The notes: generated from the sequence alone by a model not told the origin. 64,000 nucleotides of DNA from an uncultured Desulfovibrio sp. (GCA_913063155.1 CAJXYU010000003.1:62001-126000); one strand, 5' to 3'. Positions 8,886 to 17,973 are shown, counted from the first letter of the stretch. Program-made: numbers and translations.

Positions 8886-9554
8886 CTATGGAATGATCTG
8901 TTCGGGCCAGGAGCCCATGTTCCATCCGTTCAGTTGCCGGGAGTCGGCCCCCCAGGCGAACAGCGGCCCGCCCTGGGGCGAAACCGCATAAAATTCAATC
9001 CGCACTCCGCCGGGCTTGAGCGGGATGTAGCCGCCGGAAAGCAACGCCTTGGTCACGGCGTCGGGATACAGGCCGGCCACTCCCACGATCATACTCATAT
9101 CCTGATTGTCCTGGATGACCACGGTCAGCCCCGTGCCTTTGAAAATCGTCTCCCACACCTCATAGGCTCCGGGAATGGTGCCGTCCCAGGCGTTGGCCGC
9201 GATCTTGGCGCGCAGCACCATGCGGTATGCCTCGTCCGGCAGGGAGACCATGCCGGTTTCGGGGTCATACGGTCCTTTCCAGGAGCCTTGATTCCAGCCC
9301 ACGCCTTGCTCGTCCCAGGAAAAATAGACGCCCTTGAGCGGCGTTTCCAAAAGGCGGCTCCGGCCCACCCACTCGCCCACGTGGTCCAGCCGCTCGCCCA
9401 CGGCGCTGTCCAGGTCGAAGGCCGTGCGCAGCTCTTCGAGCAGCTTTTGCAGATCCACTCTCGGGCCGACCAGGGCCGTGCACAGGGCCATGAACCTGGG
9501 CTGGTCGCGATACAGCGAGGTGATGACGCCCAGGTAGGATTCCAACGTGCCCAC
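8886..9554 (-). CDS. DUF2612-type baseplate/tail protein (Mu gp48 position)
   Basis: 222 residues. LESYLGVITSLYRDQPRFMA and the later LDHVGEWVGRSR match the DUF2612 tail-protein family, which occupies the place of Mu gp48 or P2 gpI after baseplate J. The C-terminus (PLKPGGVRIEFYAVS) is the conserved end of the family fold. It probably forms part of the baseplate wedge that carries the fibres. It starts 1 bp before the stop of the J gene, so translation is coupled. Confidence 0.82.
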   Translation of the reverse strand: MGTLESYLGVITSLYRDQPRFMALCTALVGPRVDLQKLLEELRTAFDLDSAVGERLDHVGEWVGRSRLLETPLKGVYFSWDEQGVGWNQGSWKGPYDPETGMVSLPDEAYRMVLRAKIAANAWDGTIPGAYEVWETIFKGTGLTVVIQDNQDMSMIVGVAGLYPDAVTKALLSGGYIPLKPGGVRIEFYAVSPQGGPLFAWGADSRQLNGWNMGSWPEQIIP

Positions 9555-9555
9555 G

Positions 9556-10731
9556 CTATCCCTCGCTCACGATTACGGTAATGTTCTCCTCCGCGCCCAC
9601 GGCCAGCTCGGTGAACCCGATAACCAGGTTGGCGGCCGCAAGAGGGTCGCCGAGCCTGGCGATGGTCAGGCCGACGACGTCGAAGGTGCGCTTTCCGTCG
9701 GTGGGCTCGGCCGCGTTGATGGGCGTGTAGAGCTTGGAAAGCAGGATGTCCTCGCCGATGGCCAGGGCGTTGAGATAGTCCGCCAAATTCCGACGGATGC
9801 TTTCGCCGGTGGTGGAGACGTACCCGGCCCTGGGTTTGATGATGACCGCCGAAGCCACGGCGACCGCGCTGGAGTAGTGGAACCGGATCACCTTGGGCAT
9901 GCCGTTCTTATCGGTCACCGTGGCCGAGCTCGTGCCCAACGTGGCCACGCCCGGAGACTTTTTATTGGCGATGGCCTGGGCGATTTCCCGGGTGTCTCCG
10001 CCCTCCGCGACGATGGCGATGGAGTGGCCGGGCATGCCGTTGGAGTCCGGCTCGTCCTGATCGTTTTCGTATCCCTTGAAACGGGTCACGCCGTCGAGAT
10101 TGGCCACAGCGCCCACGATGCCGTCCAGCACTGTCTGCGAAGGCAGGGCCGTGGAGACCGTTTGCCGGGCCCGCAGCGTTGCGTCGCTTTCCACGGCCGC
10201 GCCCGGCGTGGCCGCCCGCGGGTTGGTCACGGACTGCCAGCCCCGTGTGGGCGTGGCGATGGTGTTCACCTCGCCCACGGCCGCCTGGACCGCGCCCGCT
10301 TCCTTGGCCGTGGCCGTCACCATGATTTCGCCGGAGACCGGAATGGTCACCTTTGACGGCAGCACCCACTGCTGCCCGGCCTTGTCCTTGGCCACACCGC
10401 CGGTGATGACCGTCCCGGCCTGGCCCACACAGGTGACGGGCACGCTTGAATAGCTCTCGGCCTGGCGGGCGATTCCGTTGATCTTGACCATGCGGGAAAG
10501 CCCGGCCCCCTGAGCGGTCTGGGGGCTGAAGGAGTTGTAGACGGATTGGGCGAGCTGGTAGAGGTCGAACTCGGCCAGGGCCAGCATGGCCAGCATCTGG
10601 CCTTCCTGGCTGTCCGCCTCCAGATACACGTCAGCCCCGAAAATGCTCTTGAATTCGGCCGTCCGCTTCGCCAGCACCTCCGGGTAGGTCGGGAGATGCA
10701 GCCCGTTTTCGTCAATATATGCCAAAGCCAC
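9556..10731 (-). CDS. Baseplate protein J (Mu gp47-like)
   Basis: 391 residues, the usual length of baseplate J-like proteins, which form the wedge of contractile tails. N-terminal landmarks are YIDENGLHLPTYPEVLAKRTAEFKSIFG and LYQLAQSVYNSFSPQTAQGAGL, followed by the beta-rich region with VTATAKEAGAVQA. It is part of an uninterrupted leftward run from sheath to fibres. The start codon overlaps the stop of the gp25-like gene. Confidence 0.9.
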   Translation of the reverse strand: MALAYIDENGLHLPTYPEVLAKRTAEFKSIFGADVYLEADSQEGQMLAMLALAEFDLYQLAQSVYNSFSPQTAQGAGLSRMVKINGIARQAESYSSVPVTCVGQAGTVITGGVAKDKAGQQWVLPSKVTIPVSGEIMVTATAKEAGAVQAAVGEVNTIATPTRGWQSVTNPRAATPGAAVESDATLRARQTVSTALPSQTVLDGIVGAVANLDGVTRFKGYENDQDEPDSNGMPGHSIAIVAEGGDTREIAQAIANKKSPGVATLGTSSATVTDKNGMPKVIRFHYSSAVAVASAVIIKPRAGYVSTTGESIRRNLADYLNALAIGEDILLSKLYTPINAAEPTDGKRTFDVVGLTIARLGDPLAAANLVIGFTELAVGAEENITVIVSEG

Positions 10732-11087
10732 TACAGTTCCTCCTCGACGGTCGCCTCGCCGTACTCGGTATTGATGTCCACGGTTATGGTGATGGAGCGA
10801 GTTTCCCCGTCGAACCCTGATTCATAGCTCGTGATGGAGGTGACGCCCTCGGTCTCCAGAATGCGCGCCCGGATCACCGGATCGTAGGTTTCCTTCGTGT
10901 GCTTGCCCCACACGGCGTCCTCGTAGGGGGTGCCTTCGGTCAGGTCCAGGAACCACTCCCCGACCAACAGCCGAAGGCGGGAGACCACGGCCTGGGCCAC
11001 GCCGCAGGCATCATCCACCCAGTAGTCCGCCTCGCCGTGGCCGAACTGGATGTCCGTGCCGTTGTCCGTCCATTTGCGGTATCTCAT
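10731..11087 (-). CDS. gp25/GPW-type baseplate wedge protein (Mu gp46 position)
   Basis: 118 residues from the ATG at 11087. The frame is open upstream to 11585, but this ATG overlaps the stop of the spike gene (ATGA) and gives the family length. LLVGEWFLDLTEGTPYEDAVWGK followed by an (I/V)RARILETEGVTSI segment is the signature of DUF2634/gp25-type wedge proteins. It lies between spike and J as in Mu. Confidence 0.82.
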   Translation of the reverse strand: MRYRKWTDNGTDIQFGHGEADYWVDDACGVAQAVVSRLRLLVGEWFLDLTEGTPYEDAVWGKHTKETYDPVIRARILETEGVTSITSYESGFDGETRSITITVDINTEYGEATVEEEL

Positions 11088-11884
11088 ACGGGTTCTCCAC
11101 TGACGTCGTCGCCGGCGACCACTTCCTTGTTCCTGTGATGCATCAGGCTGATGCCGCCGGCGACGTGGTCGCCGGTGCTGGTGATGCGTCCGGTCTGGGT
11201 GATGTCGCCGTTTTGGGTGATATCCCCGGTGATGCTCGCGGCCACGTTGCCGCCCTCCAGGTTGCACATGCTGAAGGCATCGGCGGCGACCTCCACAACC
11301 GGAGCGCGCAGTGAAATCCTCCGGTCCGCCCGAGCGGCGATTTCCCCGGCCGGGGTCATGATCATGGAGGCGGCCGGGTTGTGGGCCCGGATGGTGTGGT
11401 CCGGCATCATGGTCACGGCCGCCCGGCCGTCGTCGGTGCGGAGCTGCACGTCTTCGGCGCTCACATCCGGCAATGCCTCGGGCCGGGAAAACGGTCCCAC
11501 CAGGGCGAATCCGTCGGACAGGTTGTGCATGCGCGATTCCAAAGGCTCGGCCACGCCGCCGGACTGCCACCAGGCGTCGATGCACCGGTCCGCGAAAACC
11601 ACCAGGACCTCGTCGCCTTCATGAATGGGAAAGGTCAGGGTGAAACCTCCGCCCGAGGGAAAAACCACGGGCACGTCCACCAGCAGGGGCAGGTCCACGG
11701 ATATGACGGACCCGTCCGGCCGCTCCACGCGGCCGCGGATGCTCGGCTGCACGGCCACGGTCATGGCCGCGGGGTCGAAGGACTGCGCAATGCCGGGCAG
11801 CGAGGTCCACGTCTCGGCCAATGCTCCTTCCAGGGACGCCCGGACGCCCTCGACGGTATCTTCGAATCGTTCGCGCCGGTCCAT
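11084..11884 (-). CDS. Baseplate assembly protein V / spike (Mu gp45-like)
   Basis: 266 residues. An N-terminal OB-fold-like region (LPGIAQSFDPAAMTVAVQPSI) and the IHEGDEVLVVFADRCIDAWWQSG segment (about 108-128) are typical of gpV/gp45 spikes. A C-terminal beta-helix follows, with short repeats (ITGDITQNGDITQTGRITSTGDH) and a histidine-bearing tip, MHHRNKE, like the metal-binding tips of spike proteins. The spike caps the tube and pierces the outer membrane on contraction. Confidence 0.85.
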   Translation of the reverse strand: MDRRERFEDTVEGVRASLEGALAETWTSLPGIAQSFDPAAMTVAVQPSIRGRVERPDGSVISVDLPLLVDVPVVFPSGGGFTLTFPIHEGDEVLVVFADRCIDAWWQSGGVAEPLESRMHNLSDGFALVGPFSRPEALPDVSAEDVQLRTDDGRAAVTMMPDHTIRAHNPAASMIMTPAGEIAARADRRISLRAPVVEVAADAFSMCNLEGGNVAASITGDITQNGDITQTGRITSTGDHVAGGISLMHHRNKEVVAGDDVSGEPV

Positions 11885-12817
11885 CTATCGGCCTCCGTTG
11901 GTGTCCATGAGTTTGGAGCCGATGGGGGCCGTGGCGTCGATGCCCACGCAGATCAGGTCCGCGTACCACTCGCCGCCCCGCGTATCGCCCGAAAAATCCA
12001 CGGCCAAAATGCGATACAGGCCGTCGTCGTCGAGGCGCGGGGCCTTGTTGAAGGCCCCCACCTTCAGCTCGGTTCGAAATTCCTTGATGGATGTATTGTC
12101 CAGCTTGATGCGGCCGCCCACCCGGAACCGCGGATTGAGCAGCGCCCGCACCTTGATGCCCTCGTTGGTCTGTTCGGGCCGGCCGACGAGCCCGGTCTCC
12201 GCAGTCAGCGCCACGGCCTCGCCGGGGCGGTATCCCTGGGTCGGGATCATCTGAATCATGCCGTCCTGGATGGACCAGGCCGTGTTCGTGGATTGGGCCG
12301 CTTCCCGCATTGTCTTGCGGGCCATGCCGTACAGCACCCGGCCGCGCGGCAGCGCCGGCCCGCCCAGCTCCGGGATGTATCCTGTGTCCACGCCATGTCC
12401 GGCCATGGCTTCCCGGGCGCTGCGCACCTGGTCGGCGGCGGTGGAACCGGCGGCCAGGGTGATGTTGACCACGGCGTGGTTGTAGGCCCGGTCCCCGTCG
12501 CCGGCCAGGATGTCCACGTAGGAGTCCGTGCCGTTCTCCCGGCCCCGGCCGACCTGCCGGACGGTGCCGTCGAAGATCAGGCCCATGGTGCCCCCGTATC
12601 CGGCCTGAAGCACCACGCGGGAAAACTCCCTGCCGATGCGTTGCGCGGTCTCGGCCGAAAGGTTGTAGACCCGGATATCCGCATGGTTCGGCGTCTCGTA
12701 GTCGGCGTGGTGCGTTTTGAAAACCACACGCATCCCGGCCAGTTCCAGGCCCTGGCCGTCATCGCCCACGATGAGGCTGCACCGGCGCGGATACAGGCGT
12801 TCCCCGGCAGTGCTCAT
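11885..12817 (-). CDS. Baseplate hub protein (gp27/gpD-type, Mu gp44 position)
   Basis: 310 residues. HADIRVYNLSAETAQRI and the AGYGGTMGLIFDGTVRQVGRGRENGTDSYVDILAGDGD stretch (broken here into its conserved parts) are typical of the hub proteins that join tail tube to spike. GGRIKLDN and a C-terminal region with DGLYRILAVDFSGDTRGGEW complete the family pattern. The start overlaps the end of the plug gene (ATGA type). The gene follows plug and precedes spike, as in Pam3-like contractile tails. Confidence 0.8.
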   Translation of the reverse strand: MSTAGERLYPRRCSLIVGDDGQGLELAGMRVVFKTHHADYETPNHADIRVYNLSAETAQRIGREFSRVVLQAGYGGTMGLIFDGTVRQVGRGRENGTDSYVDILAGDGDRAYNHAVVNITLAAGSTAADQVRSAREAMAGHGVDTGYIPELGGPALPRGRVLYGMARKTMREAAQSTNTAWSIQDGMIQMIPTQGYRPGEAVALTAETGLVGRPEQTNEGIKVRALLNPRFRVGGRIKLDNTSIKEFRTELKVGAFNKAPRLDDDGLYRILAVDFSGDTRGGEWYADLICVGIDATAPIGSKLMDTNGGR

Positions 12818-13137
12818 GCCTCATCCTCCGAAACCACGAACAGCAGGTCCACGCCTTCCCCCAGGTTGTCCATGGTGGGCGGATCGTCGTGGTCGTCGCA
12901 CCAGACCACCAGCCCGCCGCCCAGCCCCAGGTGGGCGTACGGACCGAGCAGGTCCGCGCCGGTCACCAGGGGAATGCCGCGCAGCACGCTGCCCGCATTG
13001 TCCGGCAGGTCGATGTCGAGGGTCCAACCGCCCTCGAAGGCGTCGTTCCAGCGCACGGTCAGCCGGTATTCGGTTCCGGCCAGCTGGACGCCCAGGGCCT
13101 GCGGGACGGACGTCAATGGAATTCGATATGTTGTCAT
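12814..13137 (-). CDS. Baseplate plug family protein
   Basis: 107 residues. The pattern YRIPLTSVPQALGVQLAGTEYRLTVRWND, then W-x-LDI and IPLVTGADLLGPYAHLGLGG, matches the phage baseplate plug family found between Dit-like protein and hub in Pam3-type tails. The family is thought to close the end of the tail tube. The start overlaps the upstream stop codon. Confidence 0.75.
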   Translation of the reverse strand: MTTYRIPLTSVPQALGVQLAGTEYRLTVRWNDAFEGGWTLDIDLPDNAGSVLRGIPLVTGADLLGPYAHLGLGGGLVVWCDDHDDPPTMDNLGEGVDLLFVVSEDEA

Positions 13138-13679
13138 GACAACCCCTTAAGCCCATAAGCCAAGGCTGATTTCGTTTTGACTTCCTTCTTCTCCAGCTGC
13201 CGCCGGCCGCGCTCGTCCACGCCGCCGGTCACGTGCCCCCTGCGTTGACGGGAGCGGGGAACGGACACGGTCTGGACGCTGGCCAGGATCACCTGGCGCA
13301 GCTCGGCCGTGACCATGAGCACCTTCTCGGTGTCCCGGTCCGTGGTCACTCCCAGCGACTTGATGAGCATGTTCCCGTAGGCCCGCTTGCCCGTGTACAG
13401 GTCGAAGGGCTCGCGCTTGCCCTGAAGCTCCAGCAACGCCTCGTAAATCTCCACACAGCGCGACGCGCCGGAAACCGCGTCCCCGCCCGAGTCGGAAGCC
13501 CCGGCCCGGACGGTCACCGCGCTGGGCCGCAGGTAGGCGTTGTCCGTAACGGACGCCCCCTGCTCCACCGGATGACTGGTGATTTCCAGTTCGTCGGTAT
13601 GGGACTCCTCCACGGTCACGTCCATGGTGATGTCCCCTATTCCGCGGGGTCGGATGAAGACGGTCCGCGTTCCGCTCAT
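13134..13679 (-). CDS. Dit-like baseplate protein
   Basis: 181 residues. It opens with RTVFIRPRGIGDITMDVTVEE, then ELEITSHPVEQGASVTDNAYLRPSAVTV. The HPVExGxxxTDHxxxxP core is the hallmark of the Dit-like N-terminal domain family. The C-terminus is basic and probably flexible. In relatives the protein forms the ring that links tail tube and hub. It follows directly after the tape-measure gene with a 4-bp overlap. Confidence 0.8.
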   Translation of the reverse strand: MSGTRTVFIRPRGIGDITMDVTVEESHTDELEITSHPVEQGASVTDNAYLRPSAVTVRAGASDSGGDAVSGASRCVEIYEALLELQGKREPFDLYTGKRAYGNMLIKSLGVTTDRDTEKVLMVTAELRQVILASVQTVSVPRSRQRRGHVTGGVDERGRRQLEKKEVKTKSALAYGLKGLS

Positions 13680-15283
13680 CGTACGGCTCCCTTTGCATGG
13701 CGCACCAGGTCCGCATTGACCCGGCGCTGTTCTCCGGCCACCGCGCGGGCCGTGGCCTCGGGGTTGCGCGCCCCGTCCACCCGGATGACCGTGGACGAAT
13801 TGATGGCTGTGTCGCCGGCGGCGCCCGCCGAAGCCGCGAGTTGCGCTTGCGGCGGCATCAGCACCGGCGCGCCGGAGCCCCCCAGTCCCAGCAGGCCGCC
13901 AAGACCCTCGGCGGCCCAGGAGACGACGTTGCCGATGACGCCGTCCGCCAACTCAAAGGCCGACTTGATGTTCTCCATGACGGCCTCCACGATTTCCCAA
14001 AGATGCCCGAAGGCCTGGGCCACGGCGCCCACAGCCCCGGAAAAGTCGCCCTGGAACAGACGCACGATGGCGGTCACCAGGTCGATGGTGGCACGTGTCA
14101 TGGCCGAAAGCACGGCAAGGAACTGCTTGCCCCACAAGCCGAAGACGGCGAAGAGCGGCCCCTTGACCAGGTTCCACAGTTCACCGAGCAGACCCAGAAG
14201 CCCGGACAGGGCGGCCATGAGCGCGTCGATATCGTCGGCCCACGGCCCCCAGTCGATGAGGCTTTCGCCCCCTTCCTTCCAGACCATGAAATCGTCGATG
14301 AGGCCCAACAGGGCGATGAGGCCGGTGATGATCGCGCCTATGGGCGTGGCCAGGAAGGCCAGGTTGAGCCAGCGCCAGGCCGCGGCGAAGCCCAGGACGG
14401 CCAGGATGATGTTCTGCGTGGAATCGTCCAGCCTGCCGAACCAGTCCACGAGCATGCCCAGCAGTTTCACCAGGCGGGCTGTCAGGGCGAAGAAGACCTT
14501 GCCTATCCGAAGCACCACGCTGATCAGCGTCTTGAGCACCGGGATGATCTTGCCCACGTTTTCCTGGATGAGCTTGCGGAATTGGGCGACATCCCGCCCC
14601 ATCTCGCCCACCATGATGGCGGCCACGCCCTCGCCCACCATGCGGAACATGGTCTTCAGGGCCTTGACCTCGCCGGTGAATTCGCGGAAGTCCTCGGCGG
14701 CCTGCTGGGAATCCACGCCCACGGCCTCGTACATGTCCCGGTAGGTCCGGCGCAGGCCGTCCACATCGCTGGTCAGCATGCGGACGAGGCTGCGGTCGAT
14801 GCCGAGCTGCCCCAGGAACATGGAGGCCTGGGCCCGGTTCATGTCCTTGATCTTTTCGCCCACCTCCATGAGCACGTCCGCGGAGTTGCGGATCTCGCCG
14901 TTGGCGTCCCGCACCCGGACACCCAGGCGGTGGAAGGTGTCCAGGCCCTGGCCGATGGCCGCGTTGCCCAGGCGTTCGTTCAGGCTCTCCAGGGACGAAG
15001 CGAGGGCATCCGCCGAAGAGCCGGTGACGTCGGCGACGAAGCCCAGTTCCTCAAGCCGCCCCACGGGGACGGCCACGGCGTCGGCCAGGGCCAGCATTTC
15101 GGACTTGGACTCCGCGATCATGTGGATGGCGGCGTAGGCTCCCACGGCCATGGCCTGGATGGCCGCGCCGAAGGCGGCCACCCTGGTGGCTCCCGTGGCC
15201 AGGGTGGAGTGGAATTCCGATGCCCCTGCCTCGTCCACTTCAAAGCCGAGCCGGGCCAGGAAGTCTTGCAGTACCTCAACCAT
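13676..15283 (-). CDS. Tape-measure protein
   Basis: 535 residues. The N-terminal 120 residues are helical (FLARLGFEVDEAGASEFHSTL), then AELGFVADVTGSSADALASSLESLNE-type tape-measure sequence and several hydrophobic helices between about 300 and 400 (IGAIITGLIALLGLIDDFMVW). It sets tail length; at roughly 1.5 angstrom per residue this suggests a tail near 80 nm. A 74-bp piece of this gene (14627-14700) recurs almost unchanged at 21686-21759, evidence for a second, decayed copy. Confidence 0.88.
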   Translation of the reverse strand: MVEVLQDFLARLGFEVDEAGASEFHSTLATGATRVAAFGAAIQAMAVGAYAAIHMIAESKSEMLALADAVAVPVGRLEELGFVADVTGSSADALASSLESLNERLGNAAIGQGLDTFHRLGVRVRDANGEIRNSADVLMEVGEKIKDMNRAQASMFLGQLGIDRSLVRMLTSDVDGLRRTYRDMYEAVGVDSQQAAEDFREFTGEVKALKTMFRMVGEGVAAIMVGEMGRDVAQFRKLIQENVGKIIPVLKTLISVVLRIGKVFFALTARLVKLLGMLVDWFGRLDDSTQNIILAVLGFAAAWRWLNLAFLATPIGAIITGLIALLGLIDDFMVWKEGGESLIDWGPWADDIDALMAALSGLLGLLGELWNLVKGPLFAVFGLWGKQFLAVLSAMTRATIDLVTAIVRLFQGDFSGAVGAVAQAFGHLWEIVEAVMENIKSAFELADGVIGNVVSWAAEGLGGLLGLGGSGAPVLMPPQAQLAASAGAAGDTAINSSTVIRVDGARNPEATARAVAGEQRRVNADLVRHAKGAVR

Positions 15284-15458
15284 TGCTGTTCCCTTTCGCT
15301 TGCCGGCAGCGCCATTCGTTTTCGTCCCGGATGTCCAGGGCGTCGTTCATCAACAGGATGTCGGCCAGGTCCAGGGCGCCGTCCACAAGGGATTCATATC
15401 GGCAACACCCGGCCAGAACGGGCCGCAGCAGCCATTCCTCCCCGTCCGGCATGCGCAC
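15276..15458 (-). CDS. Small tail protein between chaperone and tape measure (DUF6889-like)
   Basis: 60 residues: LLRPVLAGCCRYESLVDGALDLADILLMNDALDIRDENE is kept in many contractile-tail operons at exactly this place, overlapping the start of the tape measure. It is likely the counterpart of the second tail-assembly chaperone product. It has no separate catalytic motifs. The overlap with the tape-measure start (8 bp) suggests translational coupling. Confidence 0.7.
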   Translation of the reverse strand: MRMPDGEEWLLRPVLAGCCRYESLVDGALDLADILLMNDALDIRDENEWRCRQAKGNSNG

Positions 15459-15469
15459 GGGGTCGAAGG

Positions 15470-15931
15470 CTAGGTCCGGGCCGCGCCGGTGATACCCTCC
15501 GGCAGGGCGGCGAAAAAACCCTTCAGGTTCTCCTTCAGCACCCTGGCCGTCAGGGTCAGCATGGCGGCCATGTCGATGTCCTCGAACATGATCCGTTCAT
15601 CCGCGCAGACCTTGGCCCAGCCGCCGCCTTTCTGCTTGCGCGAGACCGCGGCCAGACAGGTGTGGATGACGTACTCGGCGTCGGCGTCCTCCATTTCCGC
15701 CAAACCTTTGGCCAGTGGAGCGAGAGCCTTTTCCAACCCGGCCGTTCCCATGTCCCTCAGCACGTTCTCGGGGTTCATGCCGGGCTTGAGCCCCGCCTTG
15801 AGGCCGGAATCCAGCAGGCCGGTCAGCGAGGCCAGCACCTCGCCCATGCGGCGCACCACATGAAACTGCTTCATGGCGGACAGCTTGTCCGCCCGGTAGG
15901 TGTGCCCCTTGCAATCGAATTCAACGCTCAT
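15470..15931 (-). CDS. Phage tail-assembly chaperone
   Basis: 153 residues, mostly helical. MSVEFDCKGHTYRADKLSAMKQFHVVRRM fits tail-assembly chaperones that sit between the tube gene and the tape measure and keep the tape measure soluble during tail assembly. It starts 3 bp after the tube stop. The identification is from position and the N-terminal pattern. Confidence 0.72.
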   Translation of the reverse strand: MSVEFDCKGHTYRADKLSAMKQFHVVRRMGEVLASLTGLLDSGLKAGLKPGMNPENVLRDMGTAGLEKALAPLAKGLAEMEDADAEYVIHTCLAAVSRKQKGGGWAKVCADERIMFEDIDMAAMLTLTARVLKENLKGFFAALPEGITGAART

Positions 15932-15934
15932 GAC

Positions 15935-16387
15935 CTATTCCTCCACTTCCGGGGTTCCGCTGCCCATGGTGCCGCTGGAAATGACGCCGTCGAAACTCCA
16001 TTCCAGAATGTTCCCGGCCTTGGCCCAGTTGTTGGGCGGCAGCCGCTTGAACGCGACGTCGCCGATCACTTCAAGATCGCCCCGCACCGCATCCCGGATG
16101 GTGATGGTGTTCCGACCGTGCCGCGCCGCGCTGGCGGTCTGGTACTTGAACATCTCCCTGAGCTGGGCGTTGACGGGCGAGGTTTTGAGCAGGCGCACGG
16201 CCACGGTGACGGCGCTGTCCGCCGCCAGGGAATGCATGACCTTGCCGTCCGCTCCCACGGTCATGGTGGACTGGTCGCCCACCGGTTCCAGGCTGATGCC
16301 CTCCTCGGAGTTTTCCCCCTTCAGGGAAAAGTTGCCGCCGGGGCCGTCGATGACGGCGGAGACGTCCAGGAAACTGTAGCTGCCCAT
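15935..16387 (-). CDS. Tail-tube protein (DUF3277 / KPP10 ORF10-like)
   Basis: 150 residues. YSFLDVSAVIDGPGGNFSLKG near the N-terminus and FKRLPPNNWAKAGNILEWSFDG near the C-terminus are typical of the DUF3277 structural family, the inner-tube subunit of tails whose sheath is DUF3383. It follows the sheath gene with a 33-bp gap and has AGGAGG ahead of the start. Confidence 0.82.
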   Translation of the reverse strand: MGSYSFLDVSAVIDGPGGNFSLKGENSEEGISLEPVGDQSTMTVGADGKVMHSLAADSAVTVAVRLLKTSPVNAQLREMFKYQTASAARHGRNTITIRDAVRGDLEVIGDVAFKRLPPNNWAKAGNILEWSFDGVISSGTMGSGTPEVEE

Positions 16388-16420
16388 GATTGTGTATCCT
16401 CCTGTTTGGAATTGTCCGGG

Positions 16421-17902
16421 CTACCGGTTCACGTTGATGGCCACATCCGAGAAGTGGATGGCTCCGGCGAGCTTGACGGCGCATTGAATGGGCGGGGCCT
16501 TACGCTGTTCGCGCTCGGACTGGTCCTGGTCCACGATGGGCTGGCTGTAAATGTAATAGCCGTCCTCCAGGTAATCGCCTTCCTTCAGCTGGCCGAAGCC
16601 GTCCTCGTTCCAAATGCCCGGCGCGATGAGCCCGTTGGTGACGCCCTGCTTCATGACGCTGGCGATCCGCCCGATGATGCGCGAAACGCCGCCTTCGGTC
16701 TGGGGCACCTTGGTCTTGGATTTGTAAAGCAGATTCCAGACATTGGTCTGGACGGCGTTTTCCAGCCAGTCCAGGCCGTGAATTTCGTCGAAGAACGCGC
16801 CGGAAGCGACCACGCCTTCCTCGACAATTGCGGTGTCGTTGTCGTACTCGGCGAAATAGTTGATGTTCTTGTCTTTCAGGGCCTTGGCCTCGGATTCCTT
16901 CAGGGTTTCCGCCGTCACTCCGGGAAGTCGCTTGAACTTGAGAGTGATGGTGGTCTTGCCGCCATTGAAATTGACGGTGAACGCGCGGCCGAACAGCGAG
17001 GCCACGGCATGCGGCACGCTGCTGTATATGGGCAGGGTGCGGTCGTATCCCAGAGCTTTCAGGCGGCTGCCCAGGTCCCTGGTGTGGGCGGCGGACCTGG
17101 CGCGGGGGTCGGTAATGGTGAGGCCGTAGACCCGGCTCTTGGTCGTGGCCTCGATGAAGGCGGCCACGTCCACGTGCTCGTCGTCGGTGACGGAGGCCGT
17201 GGCGGCGAACGTCAAGCCGTACCATTCGCCGGAGACGTCCGCCAGTTCGGCAACGCACTCGGCCGGGGTCTCGGCGTCGAAACCGGGAATCGGCGTGTAG
17301 GCCAGGGATTCCGTCAGGCCCGCCATGGTGGATATATCCGTGCCGGAATCCGGGGCCGAGGCGTGGCCCATGAACGCCGCCGTCCCGGTGGCCGTGGTGG
17401 AAATTACGAACCGGCTGCCGTCCCAGACGCATTTCGCGCCGGACTGTCCGGCCTCGGAAAGGGCCGAACCGATGACGGAGGCGACGCCGTTCAGGTTGGT
17501 GACGCCGGAAAAATCCAGGCCCGTCAGTTCGGCTTCGACGCCGTCCACTTCAATGGTCATGGCCCCGCCGGTAACGGCCTTCCAGACGTCCAGGTCGGTG
17601 ACGGCGGACTCGCCGCTCAGCATGCCAGGCGTGGCTTCCTGAATCCAGCGGCCCACGGCCAGCACCTTGGGCTTGGGTTTCTGGGAAAAGTACAGCTCGG
17701 CGGCCCGGTACTCGGGCGCGTCCATGCCGAAGTCCTCGGCCACCGCATTCACGGAAGTGTAATAGCGGATGCGCTCCAGGCCGGTGATGACGTCCGAATC
17801 GCCCGCCACGCAGAGCACGCCGAAATTGCGGCGCGGCACGGCCTTGGGTGAAAGATAAATGCTGACATTGACGACGCGGTTGACGGAAAGTCGGGTTCCC
17901 AT
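16421..17902 (-). CDS. Contractile tail-sheath protein (DUF3383)
   Basis: 493 residues, the family length. It starts RLSVNRVVNVSIYLSPKAVPRRNFGVLC and continues with GDSDVITGLERIRYYTSVNAVAEDFG, the DUF3383 opening. AAELYFSQKPKPKVLAVGRW lies near 75-95. It forms the contractile outer cylinder. It is the first intact gene of the tail operon: immediately upstream only 20 codons of the preceding phage gene survive before an IS66 remnant. The phage promoter that normally drives this operon has therefore been separated from it. Confidence 0.9.
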   Translation of the reverse strand: MGTRLSVNRVVNVSIYLSPKAVPRRNFGVLCVAGDSDVITGLERIRYYTSVNAVAEDFGMDAPEYRAAELYFSQKPKPKVLAVGRWIQEATPGMLSGESAVTDLDVWKAVTGGAMTIEVDGVEAELTGLDFSGVTNLNGVASVIGSALSEAGQSGAKCVWDGSRFVISTTATGTAAFMGHASAPDSGTDISTMAGLTESLAYTPIPGFDAETPAECVAELADVSGEWYGLTFAATASVTDDEHVDVAAFIEATTKSRVYGLTITDPRARSAAHTRDLGSRLKALGYDRTLPIYSSVPHAVASLFGRAFTVNFNGGKTTITLKFKRLPGVTAETLKESEAKALKDKNINYFAEYDNDTAIVEEGVVASGAFFDEIHGLDWLENAVQTNVWNLLYKSKTKVPQTEGGVSRIIGRIASVMKQGVTNGLIAPGIWNEDGFGQLKEGDYLEDGYYIYSQPIVDQDQSEREQRKAPPIQCAVKLAGAIHFSDVAINVNR

Positions 17903-17911
17903 GGTTGTCTC

Positions 17912-17973
17912 CTACTTGATGTTCCTGGTCCGGCCGGTGTCGGTGACCAACGATCCGGCCAGTCCCACAAGAT
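17912..17973 (-). pseudogene. C-terminal stub of the phage gene upstream of the sheath
   Basis: About 19 codons ending LVGLAGSLVTDTGRTRNIK-stop (stop at 17912-17914) precede the sheath gene with normal spacing. The frame is cut at about 17973, where IS66 sequence begins. The original gene cannot be named from so short a piece. Confidence 0.6.

Noticed and set aside
13697..17851. A 1384-codon open frame on the plus strand opposite the tail genes
   Set aside because: It is antisense to six intact, recognisable tail genes, is full of H, G and R from GC-rich codons, and has no domain or ribosome site. It is a shadow frame.
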